Assembly: GCA_002416125.1 (NCBI GenBank)
Contig: DIBU01000004.1
Span: 1 to 64,000 of the forward strand
Direction: 5' to 3'
Length of the DNA stretch: 64,000 bases
Source: Halieaceae bacterium UBA5044
Lineage (GTDB): Bacteria; Pseudomonadota; Gammaproteobacteria; Pseudomonadales; Halieaceae
The notes below the pieces were generated by a model, which did not search any database, was not told the DNA's origin, and was given only the letters and a program-made list of their open reading frames with translations. This document shows positions 33,668-43,370 of the stretch, one piece after another. Numbering within the stretch: position 1 is the stretch's first letter; each line of letters opens with the position of its first letter. The translations under genes and the position numbers were made by a program.

Positions 33668-36024
33668 CTGATCACGAAAGCACCACCCTGGAACCGGAAG
33701 ACGGTCGCCTGCGTCCGCTGTTGGGCACCTTGCTGATGCGGGCGCGCCTGCCGCTGATCCTGCTGTTTGCTGCGGCGACCGTGTTCTTCGCCTGGCAGGC
33801 CAGCCAGCTGCAGCCGGATGCCAGCTTCGAAAAGATGCTGCCCACCTCGCACCCGTACATCCAGAATTTCCTCAACCGGCAGGATGACCTGAAGGGCCTG
33901 GGCAATTCGGTGCGCATCATTGTCGAAAGCCGCAACGGCGACATCTTCACGGCTGAGTTCCAGGATCTGCTGAAGCAGATCACCGACGAGGTGTTCTACG
34001 TCAACGGCGTGGACCGTTCGGCGCTGCAGTCCCTGTGGACCCCGAACACGCGCTGGATGGAGGTCACGGAGGAGGGCTTCGTCGGCGGTGCGGTCATCCC
34101 CGACGATTACGACGGCAGCGAACGCACCCTGGCCAAGCTGCGCGAAAACGTGCTCAAGTCGGGGCAGATCGGGCGTATCGTCGCCAACGATTTTCAGTCC
34201 ACGATTATTGTTGCGCCCCTGATCGAGACGGACCCGAATACGGGCGAGCGGCTCGATTACGCACAGTTCTCGCGAGACCTGGAAGAGATGGTGCGCGAGA
34301 AGTACCAGTCTGACGATATCAATATACGTATCACCGGTTTTGCCAAGTTGATCGGCGACCTGATTGAAGGTGCCACGCTGGTCGGGCTGTTTTTCCTGGT
34401 CGCCTTCGCGATTACCGCGGTGATGCTGTTTCTCTACTCCCGCTGTGGCTGGCTGACTTCTGCCGCGCTGCTCTGTTCCACGGTTGCCGTGGTGTGGCAG
34501 ATGGGGCTGTTGAAACTCATGGGCATGGGTCTGGACCCGTACTCCATGCTGGTGCCGTTCCTGGTGTTCGCGGTCGGCGTCAGCCACTCGGTGCAGATCA
34601 TCAACCGCTTCGGCACCTTCATCTACTTCAAGACCTCGCGTATCGAGGCGGCCAGGCTCACGTTTATCCGCCTGTCCAAGCCGGGTTTCGTCGCCCTCGT
34701 CAGCGACGGCGTGGGTTTCTTCACGCTGCGCGTGATCGACATTCCCGTGATCCAGGAACTGGCGGTGGTGGCCGCCACCGGCATCGCGGTGCTGGTGTTG
34801 ACCAACCTGCTGCTGTTGCCCCTGGTGCTGACCTATACCGGAATTTCCGATCGCTGTGTCAGCTATCGGGCAACCAAGGAAAACAGCAGTTTCAGTCACT
34901 GGCGCCTGCTTGCGCGGGTGACCCACCGCGGCCCGGCGCTGACCGTGCTGGGTGTCTGTGCGCTGTTGTTTGCCGGCGGGCTGTACTACGGCCAGCACCA
35001 GAAAATCGGCGACCTGGACCCGGGTGCGCCGGAGCTGCGCCCGGATTCGCGCTACAACAAGGACAACGCCTTCCTGACCGCCAACTACAGCACCAGCACC
35101 GATGTGTTTGTGGTGATGGCGAGCACCGGCGAACAGCAGTGTGGCAGCTACGAGTTCATCTCCGCCGTGAACTATTTCCAGGGTGTGATGGAGACGGTGC
35201 CCGGCGTGCAGTCGGCCATGTCGCTGGTGGATGTGTCGAAACTGGCGATTCAGGGGATGAACGAGGGCAGCCCCAAGTGGCATGAAACCAGCCGCAACCG
35301 CTACATCCTCAACAACTCCCTGAGCAGCGCGCCCAACATGTTGCGCAACACCAACTGCTCCATGGCGCCGGTGATTCTGTTCCTCGACGACCACAAGGCC
35401 GACACCCTGGACGGCGTGGTTGCGGCGGTGAGCGAATTCGCCGAACAGCACAACAGCGACACGCTGCAGTTCGACATGGCAGCGGGGAACGCCGGTGTGG
35501 AAGCGGCGACCAATATCGTCATCCGCGAGGCGCAGACAAAAATGCTGCTCTGGGTGTACGGCGTCGTGATCGCCCTGTGCCTGATCAACTTCCGCTCACT
35601 GCGCATTACCACCTGCATTATCGTGCCGCTGATGCTGACCTCGGTCCTCGGGCAGGCCCTGATGGCTGCCCTGGGCATTGGCGTGAAGGTGGCGACGCTG
35701 CCGGTCATAGCCCTGGGGGTGGGGATTGGCGTGGATTACGGCATCTATATCTATTCCTCGCTGCAGAGCTATCTGCGCAGCGGTGAGACGCTGGAGAACG
35801 CTTATTTCTACGCCCTGAAGTCCAGCGGCACGGCGGTCGCCTTCACCGGGCTGACCCTGGCGGTCGGGGTGGGAACCTGGATGTTCTCGCCGATCAAGTT
35901 CCAGGCTGATATGGGCCTGATGCTGACCTTCATGTTCTTCTGGAACATGATTGGCGCCTTGCTCTTCCTGCCCGCCTTGGCCTGGCTGCTGTCGCCGCGG
36001 GAAAAAGTGGCCGCTAGCGCGTAA
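33664..36024 (+). CDS. RND-superfamily transporter (MMPL type)
   Basis: A 786-residue membrane protein starting at GTG 33664 in a GTGA overlap with the YCF48 gene. It has one N-terminal helix, a first periplasmic loop (PDASFEKMLPTSHPYIQNFL), five helices, a second loop (GDLDPGAPELRPDSRYN) and five more. Helix 4/10 RND pieces are FAVGVSHSVQIINRFG and GVGIGVDYGIYIYSSLQ. This resembles the HpnN/MmpL branch that moves lipids rather than drugs. As last gene of the operon it probably energises movement of a hydrophobic cargo toward the DUF1302 and DUF1329 proteins. The 3' end overlaps the convergent PQQ gene by 11 bases. Confidence 0.93.
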   Translation: MTDHESTTLEPEDGRLRPLLGTLLMRARLPLILLFAAATVFFAWQASQLQPDASFEKMLPTSHPYIQNFLNRQDDLKGLGNSVRIIVESRNGDIFTAEFQDLLKQITDEVFYVNGVDRSALQSLWTPNTRWMEVTEEGFVGGAVIPDDYDGSERTLAKLRENVLKSGQIGRIVANDFQSTIIVAPLIETDPNTGERLDYAQFSRDLEEMVREKYQSDDINIRITGFAKLIGDLIEGATLVGLFFLVAFAITAVMLFLYSRCGWLTSAALLCSTVAVVWQMGLLKLMGMGLDPYSMLVPFLVFAVGVSHSVQIINRFGTFIYFKTSRIEAARLTFIRLSKPGFVALVSDGVGFFTLRVIDIPVIQELAVVAATGIAVLVLTNLLLLPLVLTYTGISDRCVSYRATKENSSFSHWRLLARVTHRGPALTVLGVCALLFAGGLYYGQHQKIGDLDPGAPELRPDSRYNKDNAFLTANYSTSTDVFVVMASTGEQQCGSYEFISAVNYFQGVMETVPGVQSAMSLVDVSKLAIQGMNEGSPKWHETSRNRYILNNSLSSAPNMLRNTNCSMAPVILFLDDHKADTLDGVVAAVSEFAEQHNSDTLQFDMAAGNAGVEAATNIVIREAQTKMLLWVYGVVIALCLINFRSLRITTCIIVPLMLTSVLGQALMAALGIGVKVATLPVIALGVGIGVDYGIYIYSSLQSYLRSGETLENAYFYALKSSGTAVAFTGLTLAVGVGTWMFSPIKFQADMGLMLTFMFFWNMIGALLFLPALAWLLSPREKVAASA

Positions 36025-37951
36025 CGCGGTAAGCCAGCAACACGTTCCCCGGCAGCTGGCCGAACATGCTGTAGCCCGACAGCACGTAAAGCCAGCCGTC
36101 GTACACCACCTGCCCGGTGACATCGATTGCGCCACCGTGCCCGTCGACGCCGTTGTCACCGCGCAAGGGCACGGCAGTGGCCGCCTGCCACAGCAGTTCA
36201 CCGTTGCGAATATCAAAGGCACGCACACGCCCGTCCAGGGCGCCGCTGAACGCCAGCTCCGGCGTGACCGTCGTGGCGGCCGACAGGCCGTAGTAGAAGG
36301 AACAGCGGTATTGCTCGGCAAGGGGCTGGCCACCACCGGCACGGACCTGGGCCAGGCCAACCAGGGGAGCGTGTTCCATGGGGAAATCACAATCGCGACT
36401 GACCGGGTGCTCCCAGAGCAGCTCGCCGGTCACAGCATCCAGTGCATAGAGTCCCGGCGCCGGGGTATAGCCGGGGATGTCCCGCTCCGGGTCGGCCACC
36501 GGTACGATCAGGCGTTCGCCGGCAAGCCCCATGCCCCAGTGCACGCCACCATTAGTAGTCCCCTGGCTGACACGCTGCCGCCAGAGCACGGCGCCGTTGG
36601 CATCGGGGTCCAGCGCGTGCACCACACCGGATTTCTGGCCAGCCAGCAGCATCTGCCGGCCCTCGCCGGCGTCGCTGATGATGACCGAGGCACCGAAGTC
36701 GAAGTCCGGGCCGGGTTGGCTGGGGCAGTTGGCGCCGCCGTTCTGGCAGGCGGCGTTCCAGACATCATCCACCGTGGCCTGATAGCGCCAGATGGCGTCG
36801 CCGCTGTCGAGATCCAGCGCAATGATGGCATCGCTGGTATCGGTTGCGGGGCGCGACAGGTTCTGCCCGGTGCCGATGTACAGGCGGTTGCGTGCAGCGT
36901 CGATCGCCGGTGTGGTCCAGACCGAGGCGCCTGAGGGCCCGTAGCGGGCACTGCCATCTGCGTTGTGGCCCTGCAGCGTCGCGTCGGGTGTCGCATGCCA
37001 GGCCCAGAGCTGCTCGCCAGTCGCCGCATCCAGCGCGATCACACCGCCATGGGATTGGCAGCAGGCGTGGCCGGGTCCGCCCGCCACCGCAACCTCATAG
37101 GACGATACCGGCACATAGAGGCGCCCGGCATGGTGACTGATGGAGCCCGTCACCACCGAGCTCTCAAACAGCTTTGCCGGCGTTTGCCACACGGTCTCCA
37201 GCGTGTGTGGGTCCAGCGCGAAGACGGTGGCGAGCGAGTCGGCGAAGACCAGCAGGCGCTCGCCGTTGCCACCCTCTGCCACGGTGATGGCGGAGCGTAC
37301 GCCGGCCATCACCTCGCGCTGGCGGTGAATGCAGCCGGTGTGGCGGTCCAGCGCATAGAGCATGCCCGCACGATCACCCAGGTACAGCGTATCGCCCAGC
37401 AGCGCGGGCTGCGAGCGCATGTCGGTGACGCGGGGCAGGGCCAGTGTCCAGGCGAGTTCCAGGGTGCCCACGTTGCTGCGGTCGATGCCGGCATCAGCGC
37501 TGCTCACGAAGCGGCGGTTGTGCGGCCCCAGCCCCCAGCTGCCAACCCGGGTGGCACCGCTGTCCAGCGGCTGTTCGCACGCTGCGTCCGCCAGCCAGTC
37601 GTACACGCCCTCGGCGGAGTCCGTCAGGTACAGGGCAATCAGGCGTCGCTGCTGCTGGCTGAGGTGTGCCGCCATGGGCTGCATTTTGCCGAACTCCAGC
37701 GCGACCAGAATGGCTTCACGGGACTGGTTCCCCAGGGCTTGGCGCGTCGGGGCTTTCATCGCGGGGTTCTCATGACAGCCCGCACAGTGCGCGTCATAGA
37801 GCCGCCCCCCGAACCAGGCCAGGGGCAGCTTGTCGGCATGGCGTATCACCAGCGCTTCGCCCGCCTTCACCGGGTCGCGAAAAACACCTTCGCTGGCCAG
37901 CCAGTAGGCGAGCGGTACCAGCAGCAGGAGAACAAGGTAGCGTTTTTTCAT
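36014..37951 (-). CDS. Exported quinohaemoprotein dehydrogenase with N-terminal haem c (PVA dehydrogenase-like)
   Basis: A 645-residue protein with a signal peptide (LVLLLLVPLAYWLASEG). The haem-c site CAGCH sits near residue 57, before the propeller rather than after it as in type II quinohaemoproteins. Propeller blades with GMLYALDRHTGC, GVIALDAATGEQLWAW and GDAIWRYQ are PQQ-type repeats. The order haem c then PQQ domain is that of polyvinyl-alcohol dehydrogenase, so oxidation of a secondary alcohol or polymer is possible. It is the third gene of an operon. Its start overlaps the previous gene's stop by 4 bases. Confidence 0.9.
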   Translation of the reverse strand: MKKRYLVLLLLVPLAYWLASEGVFRDPVKAGEALVIRHADKLPLAWFGGRLYDAHCAGCHENPAMKAPTRQALGNQSREAILVALEFGKMQPMAAHLSQQQRRLIALYLTDSAEGVYDWLADAACEQPLDSGATRVGSWGLGPHNRRFVSSADAGIDRSNVGTLELAWTLALPRVTDMRSQPALLGDTLYLGDRAGMLYALDRHTGCIHRQREVMAGVRSAITVAEGGNGERLLVFADSLATVFALDPHTLETVWQTPAKLFESSVVTGSISHHAGRLYVPVSSYEVAVAGGPGHACCQSHGGVIALDAATGEQLWAWHATPDATLQGHNADGSARYGPSGASVWTTPAIDAARNRLYIGTGQNLSRPATDTSDAIIALDLDSGDAIWRYQATVDDVWNAACQNGGANCPSQPGPDFDFGASVIISDAGEGRQMLLAGQKSGVVHALDPDANGAVLWRQRVSQGTTNGGVHWGMGLAGERLIVPVADPERDIPGYTPAPGLYALDAVTGELLWEHPVSRDCDFPMEHAPLVGLAQVRAGGGQPLAEQYRCSFYYGLSAATTVTPELAFSGALDGRVRAFDIRNGELLWQAATAVPLRGDNGVDGHGGAIDVTGQVVYDGWLYVLSGYSMFGQLPGNVLLAYRVTR

Positions 37952-39858
37952 GGTGGGAGTCCGAAAGCGTACAGGTAATCGCCGCTGCCGCGGTTGAACA
38001 TGTGGTGGCCGCCGGCATTGATCACCACGTACTGCCGCCCGCGGTAGCGGTAGGTCATGGGCGTAGCCGTGGCGTCCACCGGCAGGGTGTAGCGCCAGAG
38101 TGTCTCACCCGTGTTGACATCAAAGGCGCGGAACTGGCGGTCCATGGTGGCGGCGATGAAGAACAGGCCGCCGGCCGTGGCGATGCCGCCACCGAGGTTG
38201 GGTGTGCCCCATTCAATGTGAAAGGGTGCTTTCACCGGGCCCATTTCATGCACGGAGCCGAGTGCCGTCTCCCAGAGAATACGGCCGCCGTACAGGTCGA
38301 CTGCGACCAGCTTGCCCCAGGGGGGCGGGTTGCAGGGCATGCCGAGGAAAGACTGCAGGCTGCCGATTTCGACGGCGTAGGGCGTGCCCTGCATGACCAC
38401 GCGAAAACGCTTGCCGGCTGCGGGCGGCCCATTGCCAGCGGCGGCGTCGCTGCTCAGTGGCACCAGGCGGCCGCTGAAGGCGACATTGTTCACATTGACC
38501 AGCAGCAGGCCGCGTTCAGCGAGCAGGGCACCACCGCCCCAGTTGGGCCCGCCCAGGCTGCCCGGGTACATCAGTGTGGGGGTTTCGCTGATGGGTGTGA
38601 ACAGTCCCAGGTTGTGCAGCTGCTCCAGTTGGTTGCGGCAGTCGGCGCGGTCCAGCGGCGTCAGGCCCCAGGCGTCGTGGGGCATCAGGAAGGAGTCCAG
38701 CAGGGGCGGCGGTGCGATAGGCTTGGGCTGGGTGAGTGCAGCGCGCTCGCCGCGCATCTGCGAGGGCGGCACGGGTTGTTCCGTCATCTCCCACAGCGAC
38801 TCGCCGGTGAGGCGGTTGAGGATGAACACCAGACCCTGTTTGGTCAGTTGCACCAGCGCCGGCACGCTGACGCCGTCGCGCTGCCAGTCGAAGAGGATGG
38901 GCTGTGCCGGCGTGTCGTAGTCCCAGAGGTCGTGGCGCACGTGCTGGAAATGCCAGCGCAGGTTGCCGGTTTTCAGGTCCAGCGCAACGATGCTGTTGGC
39001 GTAGTGATTGTCGCCGACACGGTCGGCGCCGTAGTAGTCGGGGGAGGGCGAGCTGGTGGGCAGGAATACCAGCTCGTGCTCGCTATCCACCGACAGCGGC
39101 GCCCAGACGTTGGCGCTGCCGCTCCGGGGGTTGTCCAGCAGCGGGTCGAATTGCCAGAGCGGTGCGCCGCTGTGCGCGTCCAGCGCCTGTACCACGCCAC
39201 GCGGCGTCTGTGCCCGGGTGAAATCGATGACGGTAGAACCGCTGATGACGACTCCGTGGGCCACTACCGGCGCCGAGGAGTTGCTGACATCGCCGGGTGC
39301 ATGGCCGCTGGCGCCGTACAGTGCGACGCGCCCCGACTCGCCGAACCCGGCGCAGGGTGTTCCATCCTGTGCGTCCAGGGCCCACAGCTGACGGTCGTGC
39401 GTCGACAGGTAGAGCCGGTGTCGGCAGTGTGCCGTCGCCGCGGTTGCAGGGTCCTCGGCATAGGCCACACCGCGGCAGCGAAAGGGGCGGTCACCACCGA
39501 GGTTGATCTGCGGGTCGAAGCTCCAGCGCTGCTCTCCGCTGCCCGGGTCCAGCGCGATCACGCGGTTGAACGGAGTGCAGTAGACCAGGCTGGCCCCCGC
39601 GGCCTCCGGCAGGAGAATGGGCGTGCTCTGGGTCGAGGTCCGGGCCATGTCTTTCGCGTGCACGCGGCTGTCGCCGCTGCGAAAGGTCCAGGCCACCTGC
39701 AGCTGCGCGACGTTGTCTGTGTTGATGTCGGCCGCCGTGCTGTAATGGCGGCCACCGGGGTCACCCCCGTAGACCGGCCACTCTGCGGCCAGCGGCGCTG
39801 TCGGCAGCACCCACAGGCACAGCAGCAGGCTCCCGCTGCGCAGGCTCCTCACGTTCAT
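37948..39858 (-). CDS. Exported PQQ-dependent dehydrogenase (glucose/quinate type, no membrane domain)
   Basis: A 636-residue protein. The signal peptide ends around PTAPLAAEWPVYGG, and the mature part starts with the typical PVYGGDPGGRHYSTAADI. The eight-bladed propeller contains QVAWTFRSGD, KGVVQALDAHSGAPLWQF, WHFQHVRHDLWDYD and the end GGHHMFNRGSGDYLYAFGLP. There is no haem motif and no N-terminal membrane domain, so electrons probably pass to a soluble cytochrome, and the two neighbours both carry haem c. Substrate unknown. It overlaps both neighbours by 4 bases. Confidence 0.92.
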   Translation of the reverse strand: MNVRSLRSGSLLLCLWVLPTAPLAAEWPVYGGDPGGRHYSTAADINTDNVAQLQVAWTFRSGDSRVHAKDMARTSTQSTPILLPEAAGASLVYCTPFNRVIALDPGSGEQRWSFDPQINLGGDRPFRCRGVAYAEDPATAATAHCRHRLYLSTHDRQLWALDAQDGTPCAGFGESGRVALYGASGHAPGDVSNSSAPVVAHGVVISGSTVIDFTRAQTPRGVVQALDAHSGAPLWQFDPLLDNPRSGSANVWAPLSVDSEHELVFLPTSSPSPDYYGADRVGDNHYANSIVALDLKTGNLRWHFQHVRHDLWDYDTPAQPILFDWQRDGVSVPALVQLTKQGLVFILNRLTGESLWEMTEQPVPPSQMRGERAALTQPKPIAPPPLLDSFLMPHDAWGLTPLDRADCRNQLEQLHNLGLFTPISETPTLMYPGSLGGPNWGGGALLAERGLLLVNVNNVAFSGRLVPLSSDAAAGNGPPAAGKRFRVVMQGTPYAVEIGSLQSFLGMPCNPPPWGKLVAVDLYGGRILWETALGSVHEMGPVKAPFHIEWGTPNLGGGIATAGGLFFIAATMDRQFRAFDVNTGETLWRYTLPVDATATPMTYRYRGRQYVVINAGGHHMFNRGSGDYLYAFGLPP

Positions 39859-41618
39859 GGGGAGGGCGGCGTAATGCGCAGCAAGGTGGGCTGGCCGCCT
39901 TCAGTCTGCCAGCTGGGGAAGTGGGAGTTGCTGGTGTAGACCGCGCCATCCTTCTCCGACACTTCCACATCCCGGGTGAAGAAGCGCTGCCGCGGCATCG
40001 GGTAGACGCGCCAGGCCTCTGTCGCGATGTCAAAGCTCAGCAGCGTGTCACTCTGGTTGCCGTTCACCCACACCACGCCGCGCTCACGGTCGACATTGAG
40101 CGCGTAGGGGATTTCATTGCGTACCGGCAGCGGGTATTCGCTGAAGCGGCCGCTCTCCGGTGCATACTTCACCAGCAGTGAATCCTGGAAGGCCACGATC
40201 CACAGGTTGCCCTGGGCATCGGCGCGCAGGCGTCGCGGCCCGGCATAGGGAAACGCGATCATGGTGACCTCATCCGTCGCCGGATCTATCACCGCCAGGT
40301 CGTTGGCGTACAGCCGCGCGACCCAGATGCGACCATCCGGTGCCACATCGATGCCATAGGGCATGGGCAGGCCAGTGCCCTCCCGGTCGGGATCCGGTTG
40401 TGGCCGCACCTCCGGGTCCAGGCTGAACAGCAGCGGCAGGGATTTCAGCACCAGCCACTCCTTGATACTGCGCGCGGGGAGGTCGTAGAGCGTGAATTCG
40501 GCACTGTCGCGGTCGAATCTGGCGACCTGGGAGGACAGGGCCAGGGTGAACCACACCCGGTCCTGCGCATCAATGCGGATGGTGTGAGGGTAATAGCCGC
40601 GTTCCATCTCGTGGATGGTGAAGGCCTTGGTCCGGGGATTGAACTCCAGCAATGCCTGCTGCATGGACGGGGTGATAAAGATATTGCCGTCCCGCGGCGA
40701 CACCGCGAAGGAGTGCACCCCCATGTAGTTGTACATTTTGGGGAACACGGTAAAGCGGTTGCCGAGAATGCCGCCGACCTCGTCGTCCGCGCGGTGAGGC
40801 ACCTTGTACACCGTGTATTCACCGCTGTCCGGTTCCACCTCGTAGAGGCGGTCGAACAGGTTGTCACCCACATAGACCATGCCGTTGGGGTGCAGCAGAA
40901 AGTCGTGCATCTGTGAGAAGCCGTCGCCGATGGGCCACTCGGTCATGCTCACCCCGGCAAGAAACTCACCCCAGGCGCGCGGTTCCGGCACGGTCTCAGG
41001 CTGCTCGCGCAGCGCGCGCAGCTCACGCTGCAGGTGTTCGGCGATCGCCCGGTGGTCTTCGGTGGGCAGTCGCGCCCCGTAACTGTTCATGCGCTCGAAT
41101 ACGGCCAGCCACTGCTCCACCGTGCGCTCGTTGCGCATGAACGGTGAGGCCTGCTGGTGACAGAACGCGCAGTTCAGCTGAAAGGTCTTTTTCAGTTCGG
41201 CATCACCGCCAAAGCTCAGTTGCGACAGCCAGACGTTGGAGGGAAAGCTGGCGATATACTGCTCCGGCGTCATGGTCTGCAGGGAGACTGCCAAGCTGGC
41301 GACACCGGGTTCAGCGGTGACCGTGGCGTCCACGTACCCCTGGGCGCGTACCCGCACCTGGCGGTCATCCTCCGCATCGGGCAGGCTGGCGCGACCGTCG
41401 GCGTCGGTGAAGCGGGTGAGGGTCACCGCGGCGGTATTGGTCACGCCGTGGGGCGGATAGCCGTCATCGCTGAGGTCGGCAGGAGGCAACTGCAGGGGGC
41501 TGGCCGTCACCATTGCGGTGGACACCGGATTGCCCTGGGTGTCCGTGACCTGGATATCGGTGGCGTGACTGATGGCGGCTAACAGCAGCATCGACAACGC
41601 GGGGAGGTTTCTCATCAT
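39855..41618 (-). CDS. Exported Vgb-like beta-propeller with haem c and carboxypeptidase-regulatory-like domain
   Basis: A 587-residue protein, first gene of the operon. The signal peptide is LPALSMLLLAAISHA. Residues about 20-110 are a carboxypeptidase regulatory-like domain (VTDTQGNPVSTAMVTA, then DADGRASLPD). A haem-c site CAFCH in LNCAFCHQQASPF lies near residue 155. From about 220 to the end is a virginiamycin-B-lyase-like propeller: GMVYVGDNLFDRLYEVEPDSG, DAQDRVWFTLA, DGRIWVARLYANDLAVIDP and RGVVWVNGNQ. It likely binds or senses the substrate and carries electrons for the two PQQ enzymes that follow. Lyase activity on streptogramins is not implied. Confidence 0.85.
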   Translation of the reverse strand: MMRNLPALSMLLLAAISHATDIQVTDTQGNPVSTAMVTASPLQLPPADLSDDGYPPHGVTNTAAVTLTRFTDADGRASLPDAEDDRQVRVRAQGYVDATVTAEPGVASLAVSLQTMTPEQYIASFPSNVWLSQLSFGGDAELKKTFQLNCAFCHQQASPFMRNERTVEQWLAVFERMNSYGARLPTEDHRAIAEHLQRELRALREQPETVPEPRAWGEFLAGVSMTEWPIGDGFSQMHDFLLHPNGMVYVGDNLFDRLYEVEPDSGEYTVYKVPHRADDEVGGILGNRFTVFPKMYNYMGVHSFAVSPRDGNIFITPSMQQALLEFNPRTKAFTIHEMERGYYPHTIRIDAQDRVWFTLALSSQVARFDRDSAEFTLYDLPARSIKEWLVLKSLPLLFSLDPEVRPQPDPDREGTGLPMPYGIDVAPDGRIWVARLYANDLAVIDPATDEVTMIAFPYAGPRRLRADAQGNLWIVAFQDSLLVKYAPESGRFSEYPLPVRNEIPYALNVDRERGVVWVNGNQSDTLLSFDIATEAWRVYPMPRQRFFTRDVEVSEKDGAVYTSNSHFPSWQTEGGQPTLLRITPPSP

Positions 41619-41777
41619 TATGGTAGCCCCTTGTTCGAGAGAACAATGATAGCGCGCACCCCGGTGAAGCTAAAGTGCGGGGTGCAGGCCGCGCGCCCTG
41701 AAATTCACGCTACAACTCACTGCATACAGGCGCTACAATTGCGTTCCTTCTTTGCGAAGACTTTACAGGGTCCCCTC

Positions 41778-42413
41778 ATGGCTACATCGTTGTACCGCTC
41801 GAACATCCACACGGCGCTCGCTCTGATGGCTGCCGTTTTCCTCGCTGCCTGCGCCAGTGCGCCGCCAACGCCCTCCGTGGATTACAACCCCGCGTACGAC
41901 TTCAGCGCCGTGAAGACCGTCGCGCTGTACCGTGCTGCGGAATCCGCACCCGGCGAGGATCCGCTGAAACTGAGCGACATGACGCGCGACCGCATCGAGA
42001 ACGGTTTGAAGTCCGCACTCGCCGAACGCGGTTTTACCCTCGTTGACAACGCACAGGACGCAGACCTGTTACTGAGCTGGCACCTGGTGACCGAGGACAA
42101 GATGGACGTGCGCAGCTACGAGGTGCCTTCAGCGACTACCATGGGTATGTATGGCCCGGGTTTCTACCGTTACAACACCTACAGCATGTACAGCTGCTGG
42201 TCCTGCATGTCGACCCGCACGGAAGTGTCGGTGCATGAATATACCCAGGGCACCTTTGTCGTGGACATGATCGATCCGGAACAGAACCGCTCGGTCTGGC
42301 GCAGTGTGACTACCTCACGCCTGAAAGGCGAGTTGGGCCGCGACCAGAGCAAGTACGACGAGGCGGCCAACCTGGTACTGGGTGCCTTCCCGCCCGGGAA
42401 CGCGACACCCTGA
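41778..42413 (+). CDS. DUF4136 lipoprotein
   Basis: A 211-residue protein from ATG 41778, within a longer open frame; a lipoprotein signal peptide with lipobox LAAC sets the start. The family opening VDYNPAYDFSAVKTVALY is followed by RIENGLKSALAERGFTLVD, ADLLLSWHLVTEDKMDV and EGTL-type strands with FVVDMIDPEQNRSVWR. This is the standard DUF4136 layout: an outer-membrane or periplasmic lipoprotein of unknown role. It diverges from the PQQ operon and converges with the HAD gene. Confidence 0.9.
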   Translation: MATSLYRSNIHTALALMAAVFLAACASAPPTPSVDYNPAYDFSAVKTVALYRAAESAPGEDPLKLSDMTRDRIENGLKSALAERGFTLVDNAQDADLLLSWHLVTEDKMDVRSYEVPSATTMGMYGPGFYRYNTYSMYSCWSCMSTRTEVSVHEYTQGTFVVDMIDPEQNRSVWRSVTTSRLKGELGRDQSKYDEAANLVLGAFPPGNATP

Positions 42414-42422
42414 GGCACAGCA

Positions 42423-42450
42423 GGCCTGCCGGTCGTCAGTCAGGCAGGCC
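42423..42450. terminator. Hairpin between convergent genes
   Basis: GGCCTGCC (42423-42430) and GGCAGGCC (42443-42450) pair perfectly around a 12-base loop just after the DUF4136 stop and across the end of the HAD gene. There is no T-run on either side, so it may be a weak or factor-aided bidirectional terminator. Confidence 0.35.
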
Positions 42451-43263
42451 GAATCGCTCGCGCAGGAAGCGCGCGATGCCGTCTTCGTTGTGGTGGCCAA
42501 TAACGGCGCTCGCGGCCGCCTTTACATAGGGTTTGGCGTTGTCCGGGGCGTAGCACTCGTCGGCCAGGGCAAACATGCTCAGGTCGTTGTCACTGTCGCC
42601 AAAACACAGCACACGCTGTATCCCCAACTCCCGCTTCAGCACCTCCACAGCGTTGCCCTTGCTGGCGTCGCTGTGGTGGATGTCTATCCAGCTTAACTCG
42701 GCGCCCTCAAGGGCATCGCCGCTATAGGCTACGAGATTGTCCTCGTTCTCCACCATGGCAGCAATCGCCTGGATGCGGGCAGGCTTGCCCAGCGCGCTGA
42801 TGTTGGTGATGTCCGCATCAGCGGGCATGCGCTCCACCGGCAGTACATCCACCTCGGAGCGCTGCGCGAAGGTTTCGGACAGGCGCTTTTCCACGTCGTT
42901 GCGCAGGGGCGTATGGTAGATCGCGTGGTAGTTGCCGGGTGCGAGGGTGAAGATGAAGGGCGTGACCTCCTGCGCCATCACGGCCTCCAGCACGTGCTGG
43001 ATTTCACGCTGGGTCAGGAAGCTGGTGTGGCTGTAATCCGTTGCCTTCGGGCACCAGATCATCGCACCATTCTTGTAGATCTGCGGTAGCGCGAAGCCGT
43101 GGCCATCGAGGATGTCACGGGCTGCGTGCAGTGTGCGCCCGGTTGCCACGGTATAGGCGATATTGCGCTCTGCCAGCATCGCCAGCGTGTCCCGGGTGTA
43201 GCTGCTGATACCGGATTCGCTGTTCAGCAGCGTGCCGTCGAGATCGAATACAACCAGTTCCAC
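42436..43263 (-). CDS. Cof-type HAD phosphatase
   Basis: A 275-residue protein. HAD motif I is VFDLDGTLL, motif II is in YTVATGRT, and motif IV is CFGDSDNDLSMFALADE, the pattern of the Cof/YidA subfamily with a C2 cap. Such enzymes remove phosphate from sugar phosphates or flavin nucleotides. The substrate is not readable. It is the last gene of a minus-strand group with a GST-like protein 107 bases upstream. Confidence 0.9.
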   Translation of the reverse strand: MELVVFDLDGTLLNSESGISSYTRDTLAMLAERNIAYTVATGRTLHAARDILDGHGFALPQIYKNGAMIWCPKATDYSHTSFLTQREIQHVLEAVMAQEVTPFIFTLAPGNYHAIYHTPLRNDVEKRLSETFAQRSEVDVLPVERMPADADITNISALGKPARIQAIAAMVENEDNLVAYSGDALEGAELSWIDIHHSDASKGNAVEVLKRELGIQRVLCFGDSDNDLSMFALADECYAPDNAKPYVKAAASAVIGHHNEDGIARFLRERFGLPD

Positions 43264-43370
43264 GTTCTGTCACCTTGGCCCGCAGGCACAGGAAATTCAT
43301 GCGCGGGGAGCATAGCGGTTTGCCCCTGCGAGGTCGAGGGAACTGCGCGACGCACCTTGACGGGATCGGG

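Noticed and set aside
33526..35451. Long minus-strand open frame across the RND gene
   Set aside because: Same reason. The protein is His/Gln-rich in the way shadow frames of GC-rich membrane genes look.
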